61,000 nucleotides of DNA from Desulfobacteraceae bacterium (lineage in GTDB: Bacteria > Desulfobacterota > Desulfobacteria > Desulfobacterales > Desulfosarcinaceae), in contig JABDIN010000028.1 in the NCBI GenBank assembly GCA_013003715.1, forward strand, positions 1 to 61,000, read 5' to 3'. The notes under the pieces were generated by a model. It saw only the letters and a program-made list of their open reading frames with translations, did no database searches and was not told the DNA's origin. This document shows positions 8,241 to 18,594 of this stretch, piece after piece; position 1 is the first letter of the stretch; each line of letters begins with the position of its first letter. Position numbers and translations under genes: made by a program.

Positions 8241-9521
8241 GTGTTCTGGCTTATAGTTACATTGTGTGCGGTTTTTATAGCATCGGGTGCGGCGATGGCA
8301 TATGTTTTCGGTACGGCTGCGATCATGGCGTTTTGGGCCACCGATAATTTGAAATACCTCGCGATTATTCCCCAGCGCATCTTCAGCCAACTGGATGTCT
8401 TTGCGCTTATGGCCATGACCTTGTTTATCATGGCCGGCGAAATCATGAATCGAACCGGTGTTACCCGAAACCTGGTGCATTTTTCCATGAGCCTTGTGGG
8501 GAGATTCAAGGGGGGACTCGGCCATGTGAATATTCTGACCAGTGTCTTTTTCGCCGGCGTCTCCGGCTCGGCCATGGCGGATGCCGCCGCGCTTACCAAC
8601 ACATTGGTTCCGGCCATGCAGGAACAGGGCTATACGAGGCGCTATGCCGGTGCCGTCACCGCCGCCTCGGCAGTGATAGGGCCCATTATTCCCCCAAGCA
8701 TCATTCTCATCTTCTATGGCGCACTGATGCAGGTCTCCATCGGCGCCTTGTTTGCCGCAGGTATCATCCCCGGTATCACCCTGGCCCTATTTTTAATCAT
8801 CGCCAATACCTTCTTTGCGCATCGCCACAATCACCCCGGCGGCAAAACCGAGGATATTCCGCCTTTTCTGCCAAGCCTGCGCAAAGCGCTTCCCGCTCTG
8901 TCTCTTCCTGTGATTATTCTTGGCGGAATTGTTTTTGGTGTCGCCACTCCCACGGAAGCGGCAGCGGTGGCCGTGGCCGTGGCGGTCGGTGCCGGTTATC
9001 TCTACGGCGGTGTGAACAAGGATACCATGTTCAAAAGCTTTCAGCGCACCGCCATATTAACCGGATCCATATTCACCATCATGGCGGCATCTGCCTGTGC
9101 CGCCTGGATCGGTTCCCTGGAACAATGGCCGCAAAAGATTGCCGGCATTGTGACAGGCTCCGGCTTATCCGGGATATGGTTTTTACTCCTGATCAATCTT
9201 TTTTTTCTTGTTGTCGGAATGGCAATGGATATCGCTCTTGCCCTGGCCATCCTGGTTCCCCTGTTAGGACCGGTGGCCATTGCCCAGGGCACCGACCCTA
9301 TTCACCTCGGTATCATTCTTTGTCTTAATCTGACCATCGGACTCATCACACCGCCGCTTGGCGGGTGCCTGATCGTTGTTTCCGCCATCTCCAACGTCAA
9401 TTACTGGACGTTGGCGTGGGCGTGTCTACCCTTTTTGCTGGTGGAGTTGGCCGCGCTTTTAGTCATTACCCTGGTTCCGGATATCTCACTTTTTTTGCCC
9501 AGACTGCTAGGATATTTGTAA
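8241..9521 (+). CDS. dctM: TRAP transporter large permease (DctM family)
   Basis: Integral membrane subunit that carries substrate inward using the sodium gradient. The protein is strongly hydrophobic, with about twelve membrane segments. Family landmarks include SVFFAGVSGSAMADAAAL, VIGPIIPPSIILIFYG, GGIVFGVATPTEAAAVAV and LNLTIGLITPPLGGCL. The GTG at 8241 is preferred because AAAGGG lies just upstream and the protein then begins with the usual first helix (FWLIVTLCAVF); the frame is open to a TTG at 8193. It comes first in the operon, whereas TRAP operons usually run P-Q-M. Confidence 0.92.
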   Translation: MFWLIVTLCAVFIASGAAMAYVFGTAAIMAFWATDNLKYLAIIPQRIFSQLDVFALMAMTLFIMAGEIMNRTGVTRNLVHFSMSLVGRFKGGLGHVNILTSVFFAGVSGSAMADAAALTNTLVPAMQEQGYTRRYAGAVTAASAVIGPIIPPSIILIFYGALMQVSIGALFAAGIIPGITLALFLIIANTFFAHRHNHPGGKTEDIPPFLPSLRKALPALSLPVIILGGIVFGVATPTEAAAVAVAVAVGAGYLYGGVNKDTMFKSFQRTAILTGSIFTIMAASACAAWIGSLEQWPQKIAGIVTGSGLSGIWFLLLINLFFLVVGMAMDIALALAILVPLLGPVAIAQGTDPIHLGIILCLNLTIGLITPPLGGCLIVVSAISNVNYWTLAWACLPFLLVELAALLVITLVPDISLFLPRLLGYL

Positions 9522-9546
9522 ACTCACTTCAAACAGGAGGTCTCCC

Positions 9547-10530
9547 ATGAAACGCACTCTTATCGTGACAATTGCCCTTGTTTTTTTCGCCATGACCGCT
9601 CCGGTATCCATGGCGGCCGATATTAAAATCGCCCTGGACTGTCCACCGGACCCCGATCATTGCGGAACTTATTACTGGTCCACTGTGTTTGCGGATCATC
9701 TTAAGGAAAGCGGTCTGGCCGCAACACTCTATCCGGCGGATGCCCTGGGGGGAGAAGAGGAGAAACTGGATCAGGTGAGTCAGGGGCTTTTGGAGGTTTC
9801 CAACTCGGACGTGTCAAAAGTCGGGCAACTTGATCCCACCATAATGGGTATCGGTTTGCCGTATATCATCGACTCCGTCGCCCAGATGGATCGTATCATC
9901 GAATCCACTGATTTTATGAATTTAATCAATGCAAAATCGGCAAAGCACGGCGTGCGGACCCTGGCCGTGATACCGGTCGGGGGATTCTCCGGACTTGCCA
10001 ATACAAAACATCCGGTGCGGACACCGGCCGATTTGAAAGATCTGCGGATGCGGGCCATGGATAACATCCAGGTTCAGATCTTGAAATCGTGGGGCGCCAA
10101 CACAGTGGTCATTCCCTGGCCGGAAATTTACAATTCCCTGCAAACCGGTGTTGCGGACGGGTATCTTAACTCAGCCATCGTACCGGTCATGTTCAAGCAT
10201 ACCGAAATATTGAAACACTTTTCAGATTTGAAACTTGCCGCTCCGATACGGGTCACCATCTGCTCTGAAACATGGTATTCCGGGTTGAGCAAGAAGGATA
10301 GAGGCATCGTGGATGCCGCGGTGGCCAAAGCCAACGCCGCCAATCGGGAATGGTTGAAGGGATCGGTTCAGAGAGACCTTGATGAGCTTGGCAAAAGTGG
10401 CGTAGAGGTTTATCAAAACACCAAAGAAGAACGTGATCAATTCGCACGCCTGGTCAGACCCATATACAAGGATTTGGTACCACCGGAAATCGCAGAGCTG
10501 TTTATCAAGCTTGCCGACGCCACAAAGTAA
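9547..10530 (+). CDS. dctP: TRAP transporter substrate-binding protein (DctP family)
   Basis: A 327-residue periplasmic binding protein with a cleavable signal peptide (hydrophobic stretch ending around PVSMAADI). The DctP fold is shown by PADALGGEEEKLDQVSQG, NTKHPVRTPADLKDLRMRAMDN (the conserved arginine that binds the substrate carboxylate) and GVADGYLNSAIV. The ribosome binding site AGGAGGT is five bases before the ATG. The gene starts 25 bases after dctM. The substrate is unknown; the neighbouring deacylase suggests an N-acyl amino acid or another carboxylate. Confidence 0.92.
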   Translation: MKRTLIVTIALVFFAMTAPVSMAADIKIALDCPPDPDHCGTYYWSTVFADHLKESGLAATLYPADALGGEEEKLDQVSQGLLEVSNSDVSKVGQLDPTIMGIGLPYIIDSVAQMDRIIESTDFMNLINAKSAKHGVRTLAVIPVGGFSGLANTKHPVRTPADLKDLRMRAMDNIQVQILKSWGANTVVIPWPEIYNSLQTGVADGYLNSAIVPVMFKHTEILKHFSDLKLAAPIRVTICSETWYSGLSKKDRGIVDAAVAKANAANREWLKGSVQRDLDELGKSGVEVYQNTKEERDQFARLVRPIYKDLVPPEIAELFIKLADATK

Positions 10531-10542
10531 GGTCTCACACCC

Positions 10543-11037
10543 ATGAAGCAAAAACTCGCAGACATGAGCGATGCATTGGATCGTATCTGTCAGAAAGCCG
10601 CCATCGGTTTCTTTTTCTTCATGGTGGTACTGATATTGTTCCAGGTGGTCGGCCGATATATATTCCAGGCCGTTCCGGCGTGGACGGCGGAGGCGGCGCG
10701 CTATTGTATGATCTGGGGGGGGCTTCTCGGAGCCACATCTGCATTCAAAACGAATGCAGACCCCAGATTGTTCCAGCCACCGGCCACGCGAATCAAATGG
10801 ATAAACATCACTGCCACGGCACTTCGAACCATCAGCACCATTATTTTTTTAGCACCGGTTCTCTACTATTGCGATACCTACCTGGTCAGAACCTTTCACA
10901 GAACCACGCCTACGCTGGAAATACGAACCATCTGGGTGAGTATTGCCATACCATTGTTCATACTTATCATTTTTTTCCACATGGCCTGTGACCTGATCTG
11001 CGGCGACGCATCGAAAAAATCGAACGGGTATTCATGA
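10543..11037 (+). CDS. dctQ: TRAP transporter small permease (DctQ family)
   Basis: A 164-residue membrane protein with four predicted helices. The typical DctQ segment VVGRYIFQAVPAWTAEAARY joins the second helix to a conserved W-E pair, followed by MIWGGLLGATSAF. DctQ docks to DctM and is needed for transport. It starts 12 bases after dctP and closes the operon. The C-terminus ends in a short lysine-rich tail. Confidence 0.88.
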   Translation: MKQKLADMSDALDRICQKAAIGFFFFMVVLILFQVVGRYIFQAVPAWTAEAARYCMIWGGLLGATSAFKTNADPRLFQPPATRIKWINITATALRTISTIIFLAPVLYYCDTYLVRTFHRTTPTLEIRTIWVSIAIPLFILIIFFHMACDLICGDASKKSNGYS

Positions 11038-11154
11038 CAGGCGGATCCGGATAACCGCAACCGATGTAACAGTATCCTAAGAACACTCCCGGACACCCCC
11101 TTGTTTCTACCCGGACAATTAAACCCCCTGATCCCGGCGATCCATGGCTTTCAC

Positions 11155-12378
11155 CTAAAAACTGTATTTCTCCAGTTCAGCATCCGGTATTCCCATACAA
11201 TACAAAATGTTGCTGATGGTATCGCTGCTCAGCACGCCGTCCGTATCCACATTGGGGGTTTTGGGTTGAAAGGCGATGGACAGGCCCACGTTTTTGAGAA
11301 AATGGGTCCGGCTGGAACCGTCCCCGACGGCAATGACCTGCTCACGGGCGATATTTTCATTGCTGATGATAAAATCGAGTATATTGTCCTTGGTGTCGTT
11401 GGTAATGATGGGTTCTTCCAATTTGCCGGTGAGCACACCGTCATCATCCTGTTCCAGGGTGTTGCAAAAGGCGTAGTCCACACCCGGCGCGGAAAATATC
11501 TTTCGGGTCAGAAAACTGAAACACGAAGACAGCAGCGCCACCTTGAATCCCATGGATTTTAGAATCCGTATCAACTCGACGGCACCGGGGGTAAGCACCA
11601 GATAATCCCCTATGCTCTCCAGTTCTTCGGCCGGTGTACCGGCCAGCCGCGCGGCGCTGTCTTTTAAGGTCGCCAGCTGATCGCCATAATCCGAGACACA
11701 GGCCAGTTGTCCTTCGATTGCCTTGTCCCTGACACCTGCCTGACCCACCAGAGCGTCAACGGAGACGTGCTTTATCAGGGTGGTTTCAACATCAAACACC
11801 ACCAATTTTTTCAGGGGCGAATGGACATTTTCACTTTGGATCACCACGCTTTGACTCATGTGGGCGCAGAGATTTTTGAGTTCATGCTTCATCTGATCAA
11901 TGGTTTTGACAGCGTCCCCGTCCCCCATGGCCATTTTGCCGGTATCCACCCGTAATGACATGGAAAACAGCCGCCCCCGCGATGCCATGCGGCAGCTCTC
12001 AATGTTGATGTTCCGCCGTGAAAAAAAATCCGAGATCCTGGCGATGATCCCCGGCCGGTCCAGGCCGGTCACCGTCACCAGATGGTACTCGGGTGAAGAC
12101 GAATAGGATAGGGCCTCCTCATCGATGTCGGTGATCACGGTCCTCAGGCCGGTCTCTTTTTTAATATCCGCAAGAAGACGCGTGAGATCCGCGGTGGATT
12201 GTTCAGCCGCGGTAAAATCGATGATCAGGAAAATAGAGAACAATCCGCGACGACAATGCTCTTCCACATCTAGGATGTTGCCCCTTAATTGAAATACCTT
12301 ACGCGCAATCCTTGAAACCAATCCGGGTTGATCGATACCGATGGCCGACAGACTGATGAGTTTTCGTTTTGCTGGCAT
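11155..12378 (-). CDS. Tandem-ACT HAD-family protein, SerB-like with altered active site
   Basis: A 407-residue protein with two N-terminal ACT domains (about 5-85 and 95-165; GIDQPGLVSRI and GLDRPGIIARI are their ligand loops) and a HAD phosphatase domain like phosphoserine phosphatase. The nucleophile is present (D196 in VVFDVETTLI), as are the motif II serine (ALLSSCFSF) and a lysine in NDTKDN. The usual second aspartate of motif I is E198, however, and the motif IV GDGxND reads GDGSSR (D353, with S356 and R357 in place of N and D). Activity may be lost or changed. Its ribosome binding site overlaps the stop of the SerK-like gene, so the two are co-translated. Confidence 0.75.
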   Translation of the reverse strand: MPAKRKLISLSAIGIDQPGLVSRIARKVFQLRGNILDVEEHCRRGLFSIFLIIDFTAAEQSTADLTRLLADIKKETGLRTVITDIDEEALSYSSSPEYHLVTVTGLDRPGIIARISDFFSRRNINIESCRMASRGRLFSMSLRVDTGKMAMGDGDAVKTIDQMKHELKNLCAHMSQSVVIQSENVHSPLKKLVVFDVETTLIKHVSVDALVGQAGVRDKAIEGQLACVSDYGDQLATLKDSAARLAGTPAEELESIGDYLVLTPGAVELIRILKSMGFKVALLSSCFSFLTRKIFSAPGVDYAFCNTLEQDDDGVLTGKLEEPIITNDTKDNILDFIISNENIAREQVIAVGDGSSRTHFLKNVGLSIAFQPKTPNVDTDGVLSSDTISNILYCMGIPDAELEKYSF

Positions 12379-12387
12379 TAGAAATCC

Positions 12388-13293
12388 TTATCCTTGATAA
12401 TGACGACGGCTTCCTTCTTCCGGGGAATAGAACACGAATAGCTCTTCCTCGTAGTATCTGCCGTTGATAATCTGTCCCGGAGCAAACCGCTTCACCTGTT
12501 TTGCCTCCAGGAATTGTTTGAACCGCTCATTGATATCGGCCAGGGAGACCTCATCCTTGAACCAGAGACTGGGGACATTCACGTTCAACGGACGGGCGGG
12601 AATCAGGTGACGGGTGGTCTTTGGGGCAAACACCTGCCGCTGCCTGGATGCGTCCACAATCATCTCTTTTGTGATTTTCGGCGTACAGATGATGCAGGCG
12701 TCAGCCTTCAGTCCATCACAAAAATCTTCTTCCCTGGTGGCTTGGCAGGGTATATACTTGAGGTCGACACCTTCACCGGCAAGGGTTTCCTCAATTTTTC
12801 GCACCACCTCGTAGGCGGAAATCGCATCATGGACGATGTCGCCGGGAAATGTGAAAACAGCAAAAAAATCCTGCTTGTGAATCCCGCAGCTGAACGTCTC
12901 CTCGGACAGGGCAAGGTCCAGTTTTTCGCGGGTTTCAACCCGGCGGATACGGCCACCGTGTGATTGGATGATGGCCGTCAGTTTTTCAAAATCAGGGAAG
13001 TTTTCGAACAGGCGGTACCAATAGCGCAGCTTGGCGGATGTGTTGAAATAATCGATCTTGCACACCGGCATGTACTTGAAGCGAAGCTCCTTGAAGGCAT
13101 GGGCCCGGTGATTGCCGTCAAGAACGATATTGTTTTCATCAACAATGATGGGATTTTGAAGGCTGGCCCAGTTTTTGAATTCCATGATCAACCGGTTTGC
13201 CACGTTCGGCAAAATGCGCTCGTGTGCCAACAGATGTCTGACGGCCACCACTTCCAATTGCAGCATTAATTTATCGGTTTCAATGCAAAACAT
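12388..13293 (-). CDS. ParB/Srx-fold protein, SerK/SbnI-like (possible serine kinase)
   Basis: About 300 residues. The N-terminal half matches the ParB/sulfiredoxin fold of free-serine kinases: RHLLAHERILP, then NPIIVDENNIVLDGNHRAHAFKEL, where DGNHR is the nucleotide/phosphate motif (archaeal SerK has DGHHR). A later APKTTRHLIPARPLNVNVP resembles the C-terminal conserved block of that group. SerK/SbnI proteins phosphorylate free L-serine to O-phosphoserine. The start is uncertain: the frame is open to 13362, but ATGs at 13293 and 13266 fit the family better. It is co-transcribed with the ACT-HAD gene. Kinase activity is inference. Confidence 0.6.
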   Translation of the reverse strand: MFCIETDKLMLQLEVVAVRHLLAHERILPNVANRLIMEFKNWASLQNPIIVDENNIVLDGNHRAHAFKELRFKYMPVCKIDYFNTSAKLRYWYRLFENFPDFEKLTAIIQSHGGRIRRVETREKLDLALSEETFSCGIHKQDFFAVFTFPGDIVHDAISAYEVVRKIEETLAGEGVDLKYIPCQATREEDFCDGLKADACIICTPKITKEMIVDASRQRQVFAPKTTRHLIPARPLNVNVPSLWFKDEVSLADINERFKQFLEAKQVKRFAPGQIINGRYYEEELFVFYSPEEGSRRHYQG

Positions 13294-13454
13294 GGAATAT
13301 TTAAAAAAGCATATAGGGTTTTCGGTTATCCCGAAACTACACAGAAACCGGATTTTTGTCAAATATCGGAACTCATGTTCTCATGATCGGGGAATGGGCG
13401 GCCGGCGGTGTCCGGGAGTCTGGCGAATGCGGCTGATGCATGGTGCAACAACGC

Positions 13455-14660
13455 CTATTTGGCATCACGGCCCGGCGTCGGATTGCCCACAAGCGTCCAT
13501 CTCAGCGCCTTCAGGGGGCCTGCTTGAATGCTGAGGGAAAATCCGGCCACGGCAAGGATACCAACAACGGCGGTCATCTCATACATACGGCGCAGGCCGA
13601 CCAGATCGGCCACTACCCCCAGAGCAGCGCCGCCCAAGAGCATACCGATATCAAAGGCACCGTAAAAGATGCTGAATGCGATACCGCGAGCCTGTGGATC
13701 GGTTTTGTCCACAACATGTGCGGTCAACGCCGGCATGCATCCCCCCACACCAATACCATTCAGGATGGCCGCCACCACCAAACCGGTTATCGTTCCGGAA
13801 CGGCCAATGAGATAATAGGACAGGCAGAGAATCAGGAAGGAATAAAAAGCGCACGGTCCCCGGCCGTAACGATCTGAAAAATGCGATGTGACAAGCCGGA
13901 ATACAATCAACGATAAGGAGATGGTCATGAAGATCAATCCGACATTTACATTAAAATGATCTCTCACCAATATGGGTAAAAAGGTAAAAATCCCGCCATT
14001 CATTAATGCTACAAATAATACTAGGGCTGAGGCCACCATTACCCCTCGGTTTTTCAGCACCTCGGCATAACCCTTGGCTTTCTGGCTTGTGTTCACCGGG
14101 CGTTTCTTCTCTTTCAAAAACTTGATCAGCGACAAGCTGACCAGGCCCATGGCGATACAGGTCCACAACACCAAATTTATACCGGCTGCGTTATAGAGAA
14201 ATACGCCGATCAATGGCCCGATGACCACTGAGGCGCTTGACGCCACCCCCATATGCCCCAGTATCTCCCCGCGGTGGTTGTCCGGGGCCAGGTCCGACAC
14301 CAGGGCCGGGCTGGCCGTGGTGAAAAAGGATATGCCCAGCCCGTGAAAGAACCGGACACAGATTAAATAGTTAAAATTCCAGGAAATTAAGTATAAAAAC
14401 GGTGCGATGAGAAAAATCATCGTACCGATGACCAAGGCCAGCTTTCGGCTTTTTTTGTCCGTAATATAGGCCGTCAACGGACGGAACACGAGTACGCCCA
14501 GGGCAAACGAACCCAGGGTCAACCCGATCTGTGTGTTGGAATAGCCTAATTTCGACAGCACCATGGGCAGCGTGGGCAACAACAGGGTTTCATTCAGAAA
14601 GAATAAAAAGGTAACCACGAACAGCAGGCTGAGATTTCTATTTTTAATGATATAACGCAT
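13455..14660 (-). CDS. MFS transporter
   Basis: A 401-residue protein with twelve predicted membrane helices and the MFS signature loop between helices 2 and 3 (RPLTAYITDKKSRKLALVIG). A second copy follows in the C-terminal half (TSHFSDRYGRGPCAF). The half-domain repeat and the lysine-rich central loop KFLKEKKRP are typical of drug or sugar efflux MFS carriers. AGGTAGGT precedes the ATG. It lies 160 bases upstream of the SerK-like gene on the same strand. The substrate cannot be told. Confidence 0.88.
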   Translation of the reverse strand: MRYIIKNRNLSLLFVVTFLFFLNETLLLPTLPMVLSKLGYSNTQIGLTLGSFALGVLVFRPLTAYITDKKSRKLALVIGTMIFLIAPFLYLISWNFNYLICVRFFHGLGISFFTTASPALVSDLAPDNHRGEILGHMGVASSASVVIGPLIGVFLYNAAGINLVLWTCIAMGLVSLSLIKFLKEKKRPVNTSQKAKGYAEVLKNRGVMVASALVLFVALMNGGIFTFLPILVRDHFNVNVGLIFMTISLSLIVFRLVTSHFSDRYGRGPCAFYSFLILCLSYYLIGRSGTITGLVVAAILNGIGVGGCMPALTAHVVDKTDPQARGIAFSIFYGAFDIGMLLGGAALGVVADLVGLRRMYEMTAVVGILAVAGFSLSIQAGPLKALRWTLVGNPTPGRDAK

Positions 14661-14991
14661 ACCTACCTGAATTTTGGTACCGGGAATATCTTAATTCTCC
14701 GGCAACACATGACACCGGCTTATGGAAAAATGAATTTGTCTGGAGAATAACAACTTGATCCAAACCCGCTGACATCGGATTCGGTTAATTACCGGGGTAA
14801 CTTTGGTGCTGTAAAACGGCGGAAGAAGATCTTTATCATGAATCAGTGCTGCCTGCCAGCATATTCACACCGGGCACTACACCTGAAAAAAATACAGATA
14901 GTATACAATTCCGTTGCATTAAATCATTATCCGTACATAAAAGTATGTAGGTCTATGTCAATTCTTCTTGAGAAGGCCCTGGATTATCAAA
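14661..14991. other. Intergenic region between MFS and CCA-enzyme genes
   Basis: About 330 bases containing the start regions of two divergent genes. It is AT-rich around 14890-14950, as expected for promoters. No RNA gene, repeat or clear -35/-10 pair was identified. Confidence 0.4.
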
Positions 14992-16404
14992 ATGGCTGAA
15001 CTTGAAAAAATATTGAAAAAATGGTTCGGAGCCCTGGACAGCGCCGTGCCGTCCATCTATGTGGTAGGTGGGGCGGTGAGGGATCACCTTCTCAACCGCC
15101 CCCTTAACGATGTGGACCTGGTGTGCCGACAGGCAAAGGCGGTTTGCCGTCAACTGGCCGCGACCTGCAACGCCACGCTGGTGCCGTTCGAGAACAAACC
15201 CGGTGCTGAATGTTATCGGGTGGTGGACCGCACACAGAAAGAGGCCTTTATTGATGTTTCGCCCCTGCGCGGCAATGATATTACCGCTGATTTGAATGCA
15301 CGTGATTTCACCATTAATGCCATGGCCTTTCCCGTCAAGGAAAATGGACGCGTGGGGCGTTTGATTGATCCGAACGCCGGGGCAGCGGATTTAGCCAAGG
15401 GGGTGATCCGGTCGCTCTCCGAAAAATCGATGATCCGGGATCCCCTGCGCATGCTACGGGCGTTTCGGTTTGCCGCCCAGTTCGATTTCAGAATCGCGGA
15501 CCGGACCCTGGTGTTTATACGGCGGCAACAAAGGCTGATTATAACCGTCGCTGCTGAACGCATCCGGACGGAACTTCTCAAGTTGCTCTCCATCAACCGG
15601 TCGGCACCTCATATTCGTGCCATGGACGACACCGGACTTCTGGGGTGTATTTTCCCGGAAATAACCCCCATGAAGGGCTGTGATCAGGGGGGGCACCATC
15701 ATCTCGATGTATGGGACCATTCTTTGCTGGTTTTGGAAAAACTTGAAAACATTCTCAATGACACGGACTGCATATTTCTGCCCAACGGCCCTGATCTGAG
15801 ACATGTCCTGGGAAAAAAAAACCGATTACCCATACTAAAGCTGGCCGCCCTGCTCCACGATGTGGGCAAACCGCAGTGCCTGGATAACCTTGCCGAAAAG
15901 GACCGTACCACTTTTTATGGGCATGATACGGCGGGTGGGGAAGCTGTCAGGGAAATCTGCCGCCGGTTGCGATTGTCCAACAAAGAGGTTGAACTGGCAG
16001 CCCGAACCGTGGGAAACCACATGAACGTTCTGAATCTATCCAGGCCCGGGGTCAAACCCAAAACCATCGCCAAATGGTTTCGCGAATCAGGCGAAACCCT
16101 GTTGATGACCGTCCTCCTGGAAATGGCGGATGTTCAAAGCACTCTCGGCACCCAGTCGGACCCCCAATTCCGGATCGACCACTGGGCATGGTCCCGCCGG
16201 ACAGTTGCAGACTATTTTGCTCGACTGCAACCGGTACTGGTATCGAAAAACCTTATCTCCGGAGAGGATCTGAAACAAAAGGGCATCCCCCCGGGGCCGG
16301 CCATGGGAAATTTGCTCGAAAAGATCCGTTCGGCCCAGGATGCCGGGCAGATCGCGACCCGGGAAGCGGCTCTGGAACTGGTCGATGAATTAACCCAAAA
16401 ATAA
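14992..16404 (+). CDS. cca: CCA tRNA nucleotidyltransferase / poly(A) polymerase family with HD domain
   Basis: Adds or repairs the 3' CCA end of tRNA, or adds A tails. The class II nucleotidyltransferase head shows YVVGGAVRDHLL and DVDLVC (metal-binding D-x-D), followed by RDFTINAMAF and the RRxxR-like RDPLRMLRAFRFAAQF. The second half has a metal-dependent HD phosphohydrolase domain with LAALLHDVGKP. The ATG at 14992 is preferred; the frame opens 24 bases earlier at a TTG. The protein is about 470 residues. CCA and poly(A) activities cannot be separated by eye. Confidence 0.85.
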   Translation: MAELEKILKKWFGALDSAVPSIYVVGGAVRDHLLNRPLNDVDLVCRQAKAVCRQLAATCNATLVPFENKPGAECYRVVDRTQKEAFIDVSPLRGNDITADLNARDFTINAMAFPVKENGRVGRLIDPNAGAADLAKGVIRSLSEKSMIRDPLRMLRAFRFAAQFDFRIADRTLVFIRRQQRLIITVAAERIRTELLKLLSINRSAPHIRAMDDTGLLGCIFPEITPMKGCDQGGHHHLDVWDHSLLVLEKLENILNDTDCIFLPNGPDLRHVLGKKNRLPILKLAALLHDVGKPQCLDNLAEKDRTTFYGHDTAGGEAVREICRRLRLSNKEVELAARTVGNHMNVLNLSRPGVKPKTIAKWFRESGETLLMTVLLEMADVQSTLGTQSDPQFRIDHWAWSRRTVADYFARLQPVLVSKNLISGEDLKQKGIPPGPAMGNLLEKIRSAQDAGQIATREAALELVDELTQK

Positions 16405-16506
16405 TTGAGGTACCGGGTTGTTGTTCACATTGATCCGCGTGCTGAAAAATCACCCAACCCGCTTGCCCTCTGCTTCTTAAAGAAAACACCCCGACGCCTC
16501 AAGGAT

Positions 16507-18594
16507 TTACACTTTAAATCTGCCGATCAATCCATCCAATTGCTCGGCCAACTTGGAAAGCTCTGCGGCACTTTGGCTTACCTGGGTGCTGCCTTCGGCT
16601 ATTTCTTGTGAAGAGAGGTTCACCCCGCCGATGTCCTTTGCAATATCACCAGCCACCGTGGATGTCTGGGATACGTTCGTGTTGACATCCTGGATTCCTT
16701 GAGCCGCCTGGTTTACATTGGTGGCTATCTCCTTCGTGGAAACCGATTGCTCTTCAACCGCCGTGGCAATGGTGCCGACTATCTCATTGATATCACCAAT
16801 GACTTTTTCAATCCCTTGAATTTCCACCACCGTCTCGGAGGTGGTTCCCTGAATACCGTCGATCCGCTGTCGAATATCTTCGGTGGCTTCGGCGGTCTGC
16901 CGGGCAAGCTCCTTGATTTCGTTGGCCACCACGGCGAACCCCTTGCCGGCTTCACCGGCTCTTGCCGCTTCGATGGTGGCGTTGAGGGCCAGCAGATTTG
17001 TCTGTTCGGAAATCTCGTTGATCGCCTCCGTCACTTTACCGACCTCGACGGCGGCGTTGCCCAGCCGGCCGATTTTTTCCGATGCACTGCTGGCCTGGGT
17101 CACTGCAACGGTGGTGACCTCCCGGCCTTTTTCCGTATTGCCGGCAATTTCATTGATGGTCGCACTCATCTGTTCCGCGGCTGTCGCCACCATCTGGACA
17201 TTGGTCGAGGCCTGTTCGGATGCTGCCGCGACGCTGCTCATATTGGCGCTCATTTCTTCAGCGGCCGCTGCCACCATGTTGCTTTTATCCGATGTCTGTT
17301 CAGAACTGGTGGCCATTTGTTGGGAAATGGCCGACAACTCCGTGGAAGATGATGTCAGTGTCGCCACACCGCTGGAGATTTCCTCAAACATGCTTCTCAG
17401 GCTCAACACCATGTTGTTCAAGGCTGCGGCGAGTTGTCCGATTTCATCCTCCTGATCAATATCAAGGGTTTCCGACAGCTTGCCTTCGGCCACAATCTCT
17501 GCGAACCGCACACCGGCATGAATCGGCTTGGTGACGGCGCGTGTCAGCAGCAGTGCTGCGGCAATGATGACTCCCACCACGATGAGGCCGATAACCCCCA
17601 TGATCCACCGCAGTGCGTTTACAGCGGCAAATGCCTCGGATTCATCTATCTCCGCCAACAGCGCCCAGCGCGTGCCATCTATCATCACAGGCGTATATGC
17701 CGACAGAACCGGGTTGCCGTTATAGTCGATGATCACTTGCTCTCCGGTATTTCCAGCCAGGGCCTCGCGGCTGGCCGTTGTATCCACCTTACCTTTATCC
17801 GGATGGGCGAATGATGCCGATACCGAATGGTTTTCCGGGTCAAGAAATGAATCCGACCGCATCAGTTGATCGGGCCCCACCAGGTATGTTTCACCCGTCT
17901 TTCCCATACCGGCGCGCTGCATCAGGAATTTATTCATATGAGCGAGGGGAATCTGCATGGCAACGACACCGATGGTCGTGCCGTTTTCGACGATCGGTGC
18001 GGAAACAAATTGCGCGGGTGCGCCGTTGGACGGTGCATAGGGTTTGGTATCCGATACGGCGACCTCTCCCTGCACGGCGGACCTTGCCCAGACATCCCTT
18101 AGAGCCGAATCGCCGGCTGAAACCCTGATGCCGAAATCCGGTTCCTTTGTCACCGTAAACACCACCTCGCCGGTATCTTTGTTCAATAGAAAAATATCGT
18201 AATAGTCGTATTGATTCATGTAATACTGGAAGGTGGGAAAGTAAATGTCATGAACGCTCCGATATGAATCCGGGGCATCGTAACGCTCATTGCCGTGTCC
18301 TTTAAAGCCTTGGCCGCCGTCTTCAAATGCCGCGGTCAGCGCGGTGATGGCTTGTTTGGTAAAAGGATTGTTAGCCAATACCAGCGCATCCCCTTTTCGT
18401 TCGGCAAAAAAGGATTCGACCTGGCTTTTTTTAATCTCCATGACCGCTTCGAGCTGGTTGTAGGCCTGTTTCGACAGGGCTTGGCTGGCCTTGTCAAGCG
18501 CCACCAATCCGATGACGGCGAATGGCAAAATACCGATAATAAGAAATGAAAGAAGGAATTTGACACCCAGCCGGATGTTTTTAAATTTAATCAT
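16507..18594 (-). CDS. Methyl-accepting chemotaxis protein (Cache sensor)
   Basis: A 695-residue chemoreceptor. It has an N-terminal membrane helix (about 10-32), a large periplasmic Cache-type sensor (about 35-325, with [19 protein letters not shown] and [17 protein letters not shown]), a second helix (about 330-352), a HAMP domain ([20 protein letters not shown]) and a long coiled-coil signalling domain. The signalling hairpin tip is [20 protein letters not shown]. It signals to CheA/CheW, not encoded here. Cache sensors usually bind small organic acids or amino acids. Confidence 0.93.
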   Translation of the reverse strand: MIKFKNIRLGVKFLLSFLIIGILPFAVIGLVALDKASQALSKQAYNQLEAVMEIKKSQVESFFAERKGDALVLANNPFTKQAITALTAAFEDGGQGFKGHGNERYDAPDSYRSVHDIYFPTFQYYMNQYDYYDIFLLNKDTGEVVFTVTKEPDFGIRVSAGDSALRDVWARSAVQGEVAVSDTKPYAPSNGAPAQFVSAPIVENGTTIGVVAMQIPLAHMNKFLMQRAGMGKTGETYLVGPDQLMRSDSFLDPENHSVSASFAHPDKGKVDTTASREALAGNTGEQVIIDYNGNPVLSAYTPVMIDGTRWALLAEIDESEAFAAVNALRWIMGVIGLIVVGVIIAAALLLTRAVTKPIHAGVRFAEIVAEGKLSETLDIDQEDEIGQLAAALNNMVLSLRSMFEEISSGVATLTSSSTELSAISQQMATSSEQTSDKSNMVAAAAEEMSANMSSVAAASEQASTNVQMVATAAEQMSATINEIAGNTEKGREVTTVAVTQASSASEKIGRLGNAAVEVGKVTEAINEISEQTNLLALNATIEAARAGEAGKGFAVVANEIKELARQTAEATEDIRQRIDGIQGTTSETVVEIQGIEKVIGDINEIVGTIATAVEEQSVSTKEIATNVNQAAQGIQDVNTNVSQTSTVAGDIAKDIGGVNLSSQEIAEGSTQVSQSAAELSKLAEQLDGLIGRFKV

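Noticed and set aside
11101-11562. 153-codon plus-strand frame opposite the ACT-HAD gene
   Set aside because: It is antisense to a clear conserved protein and has no family features.
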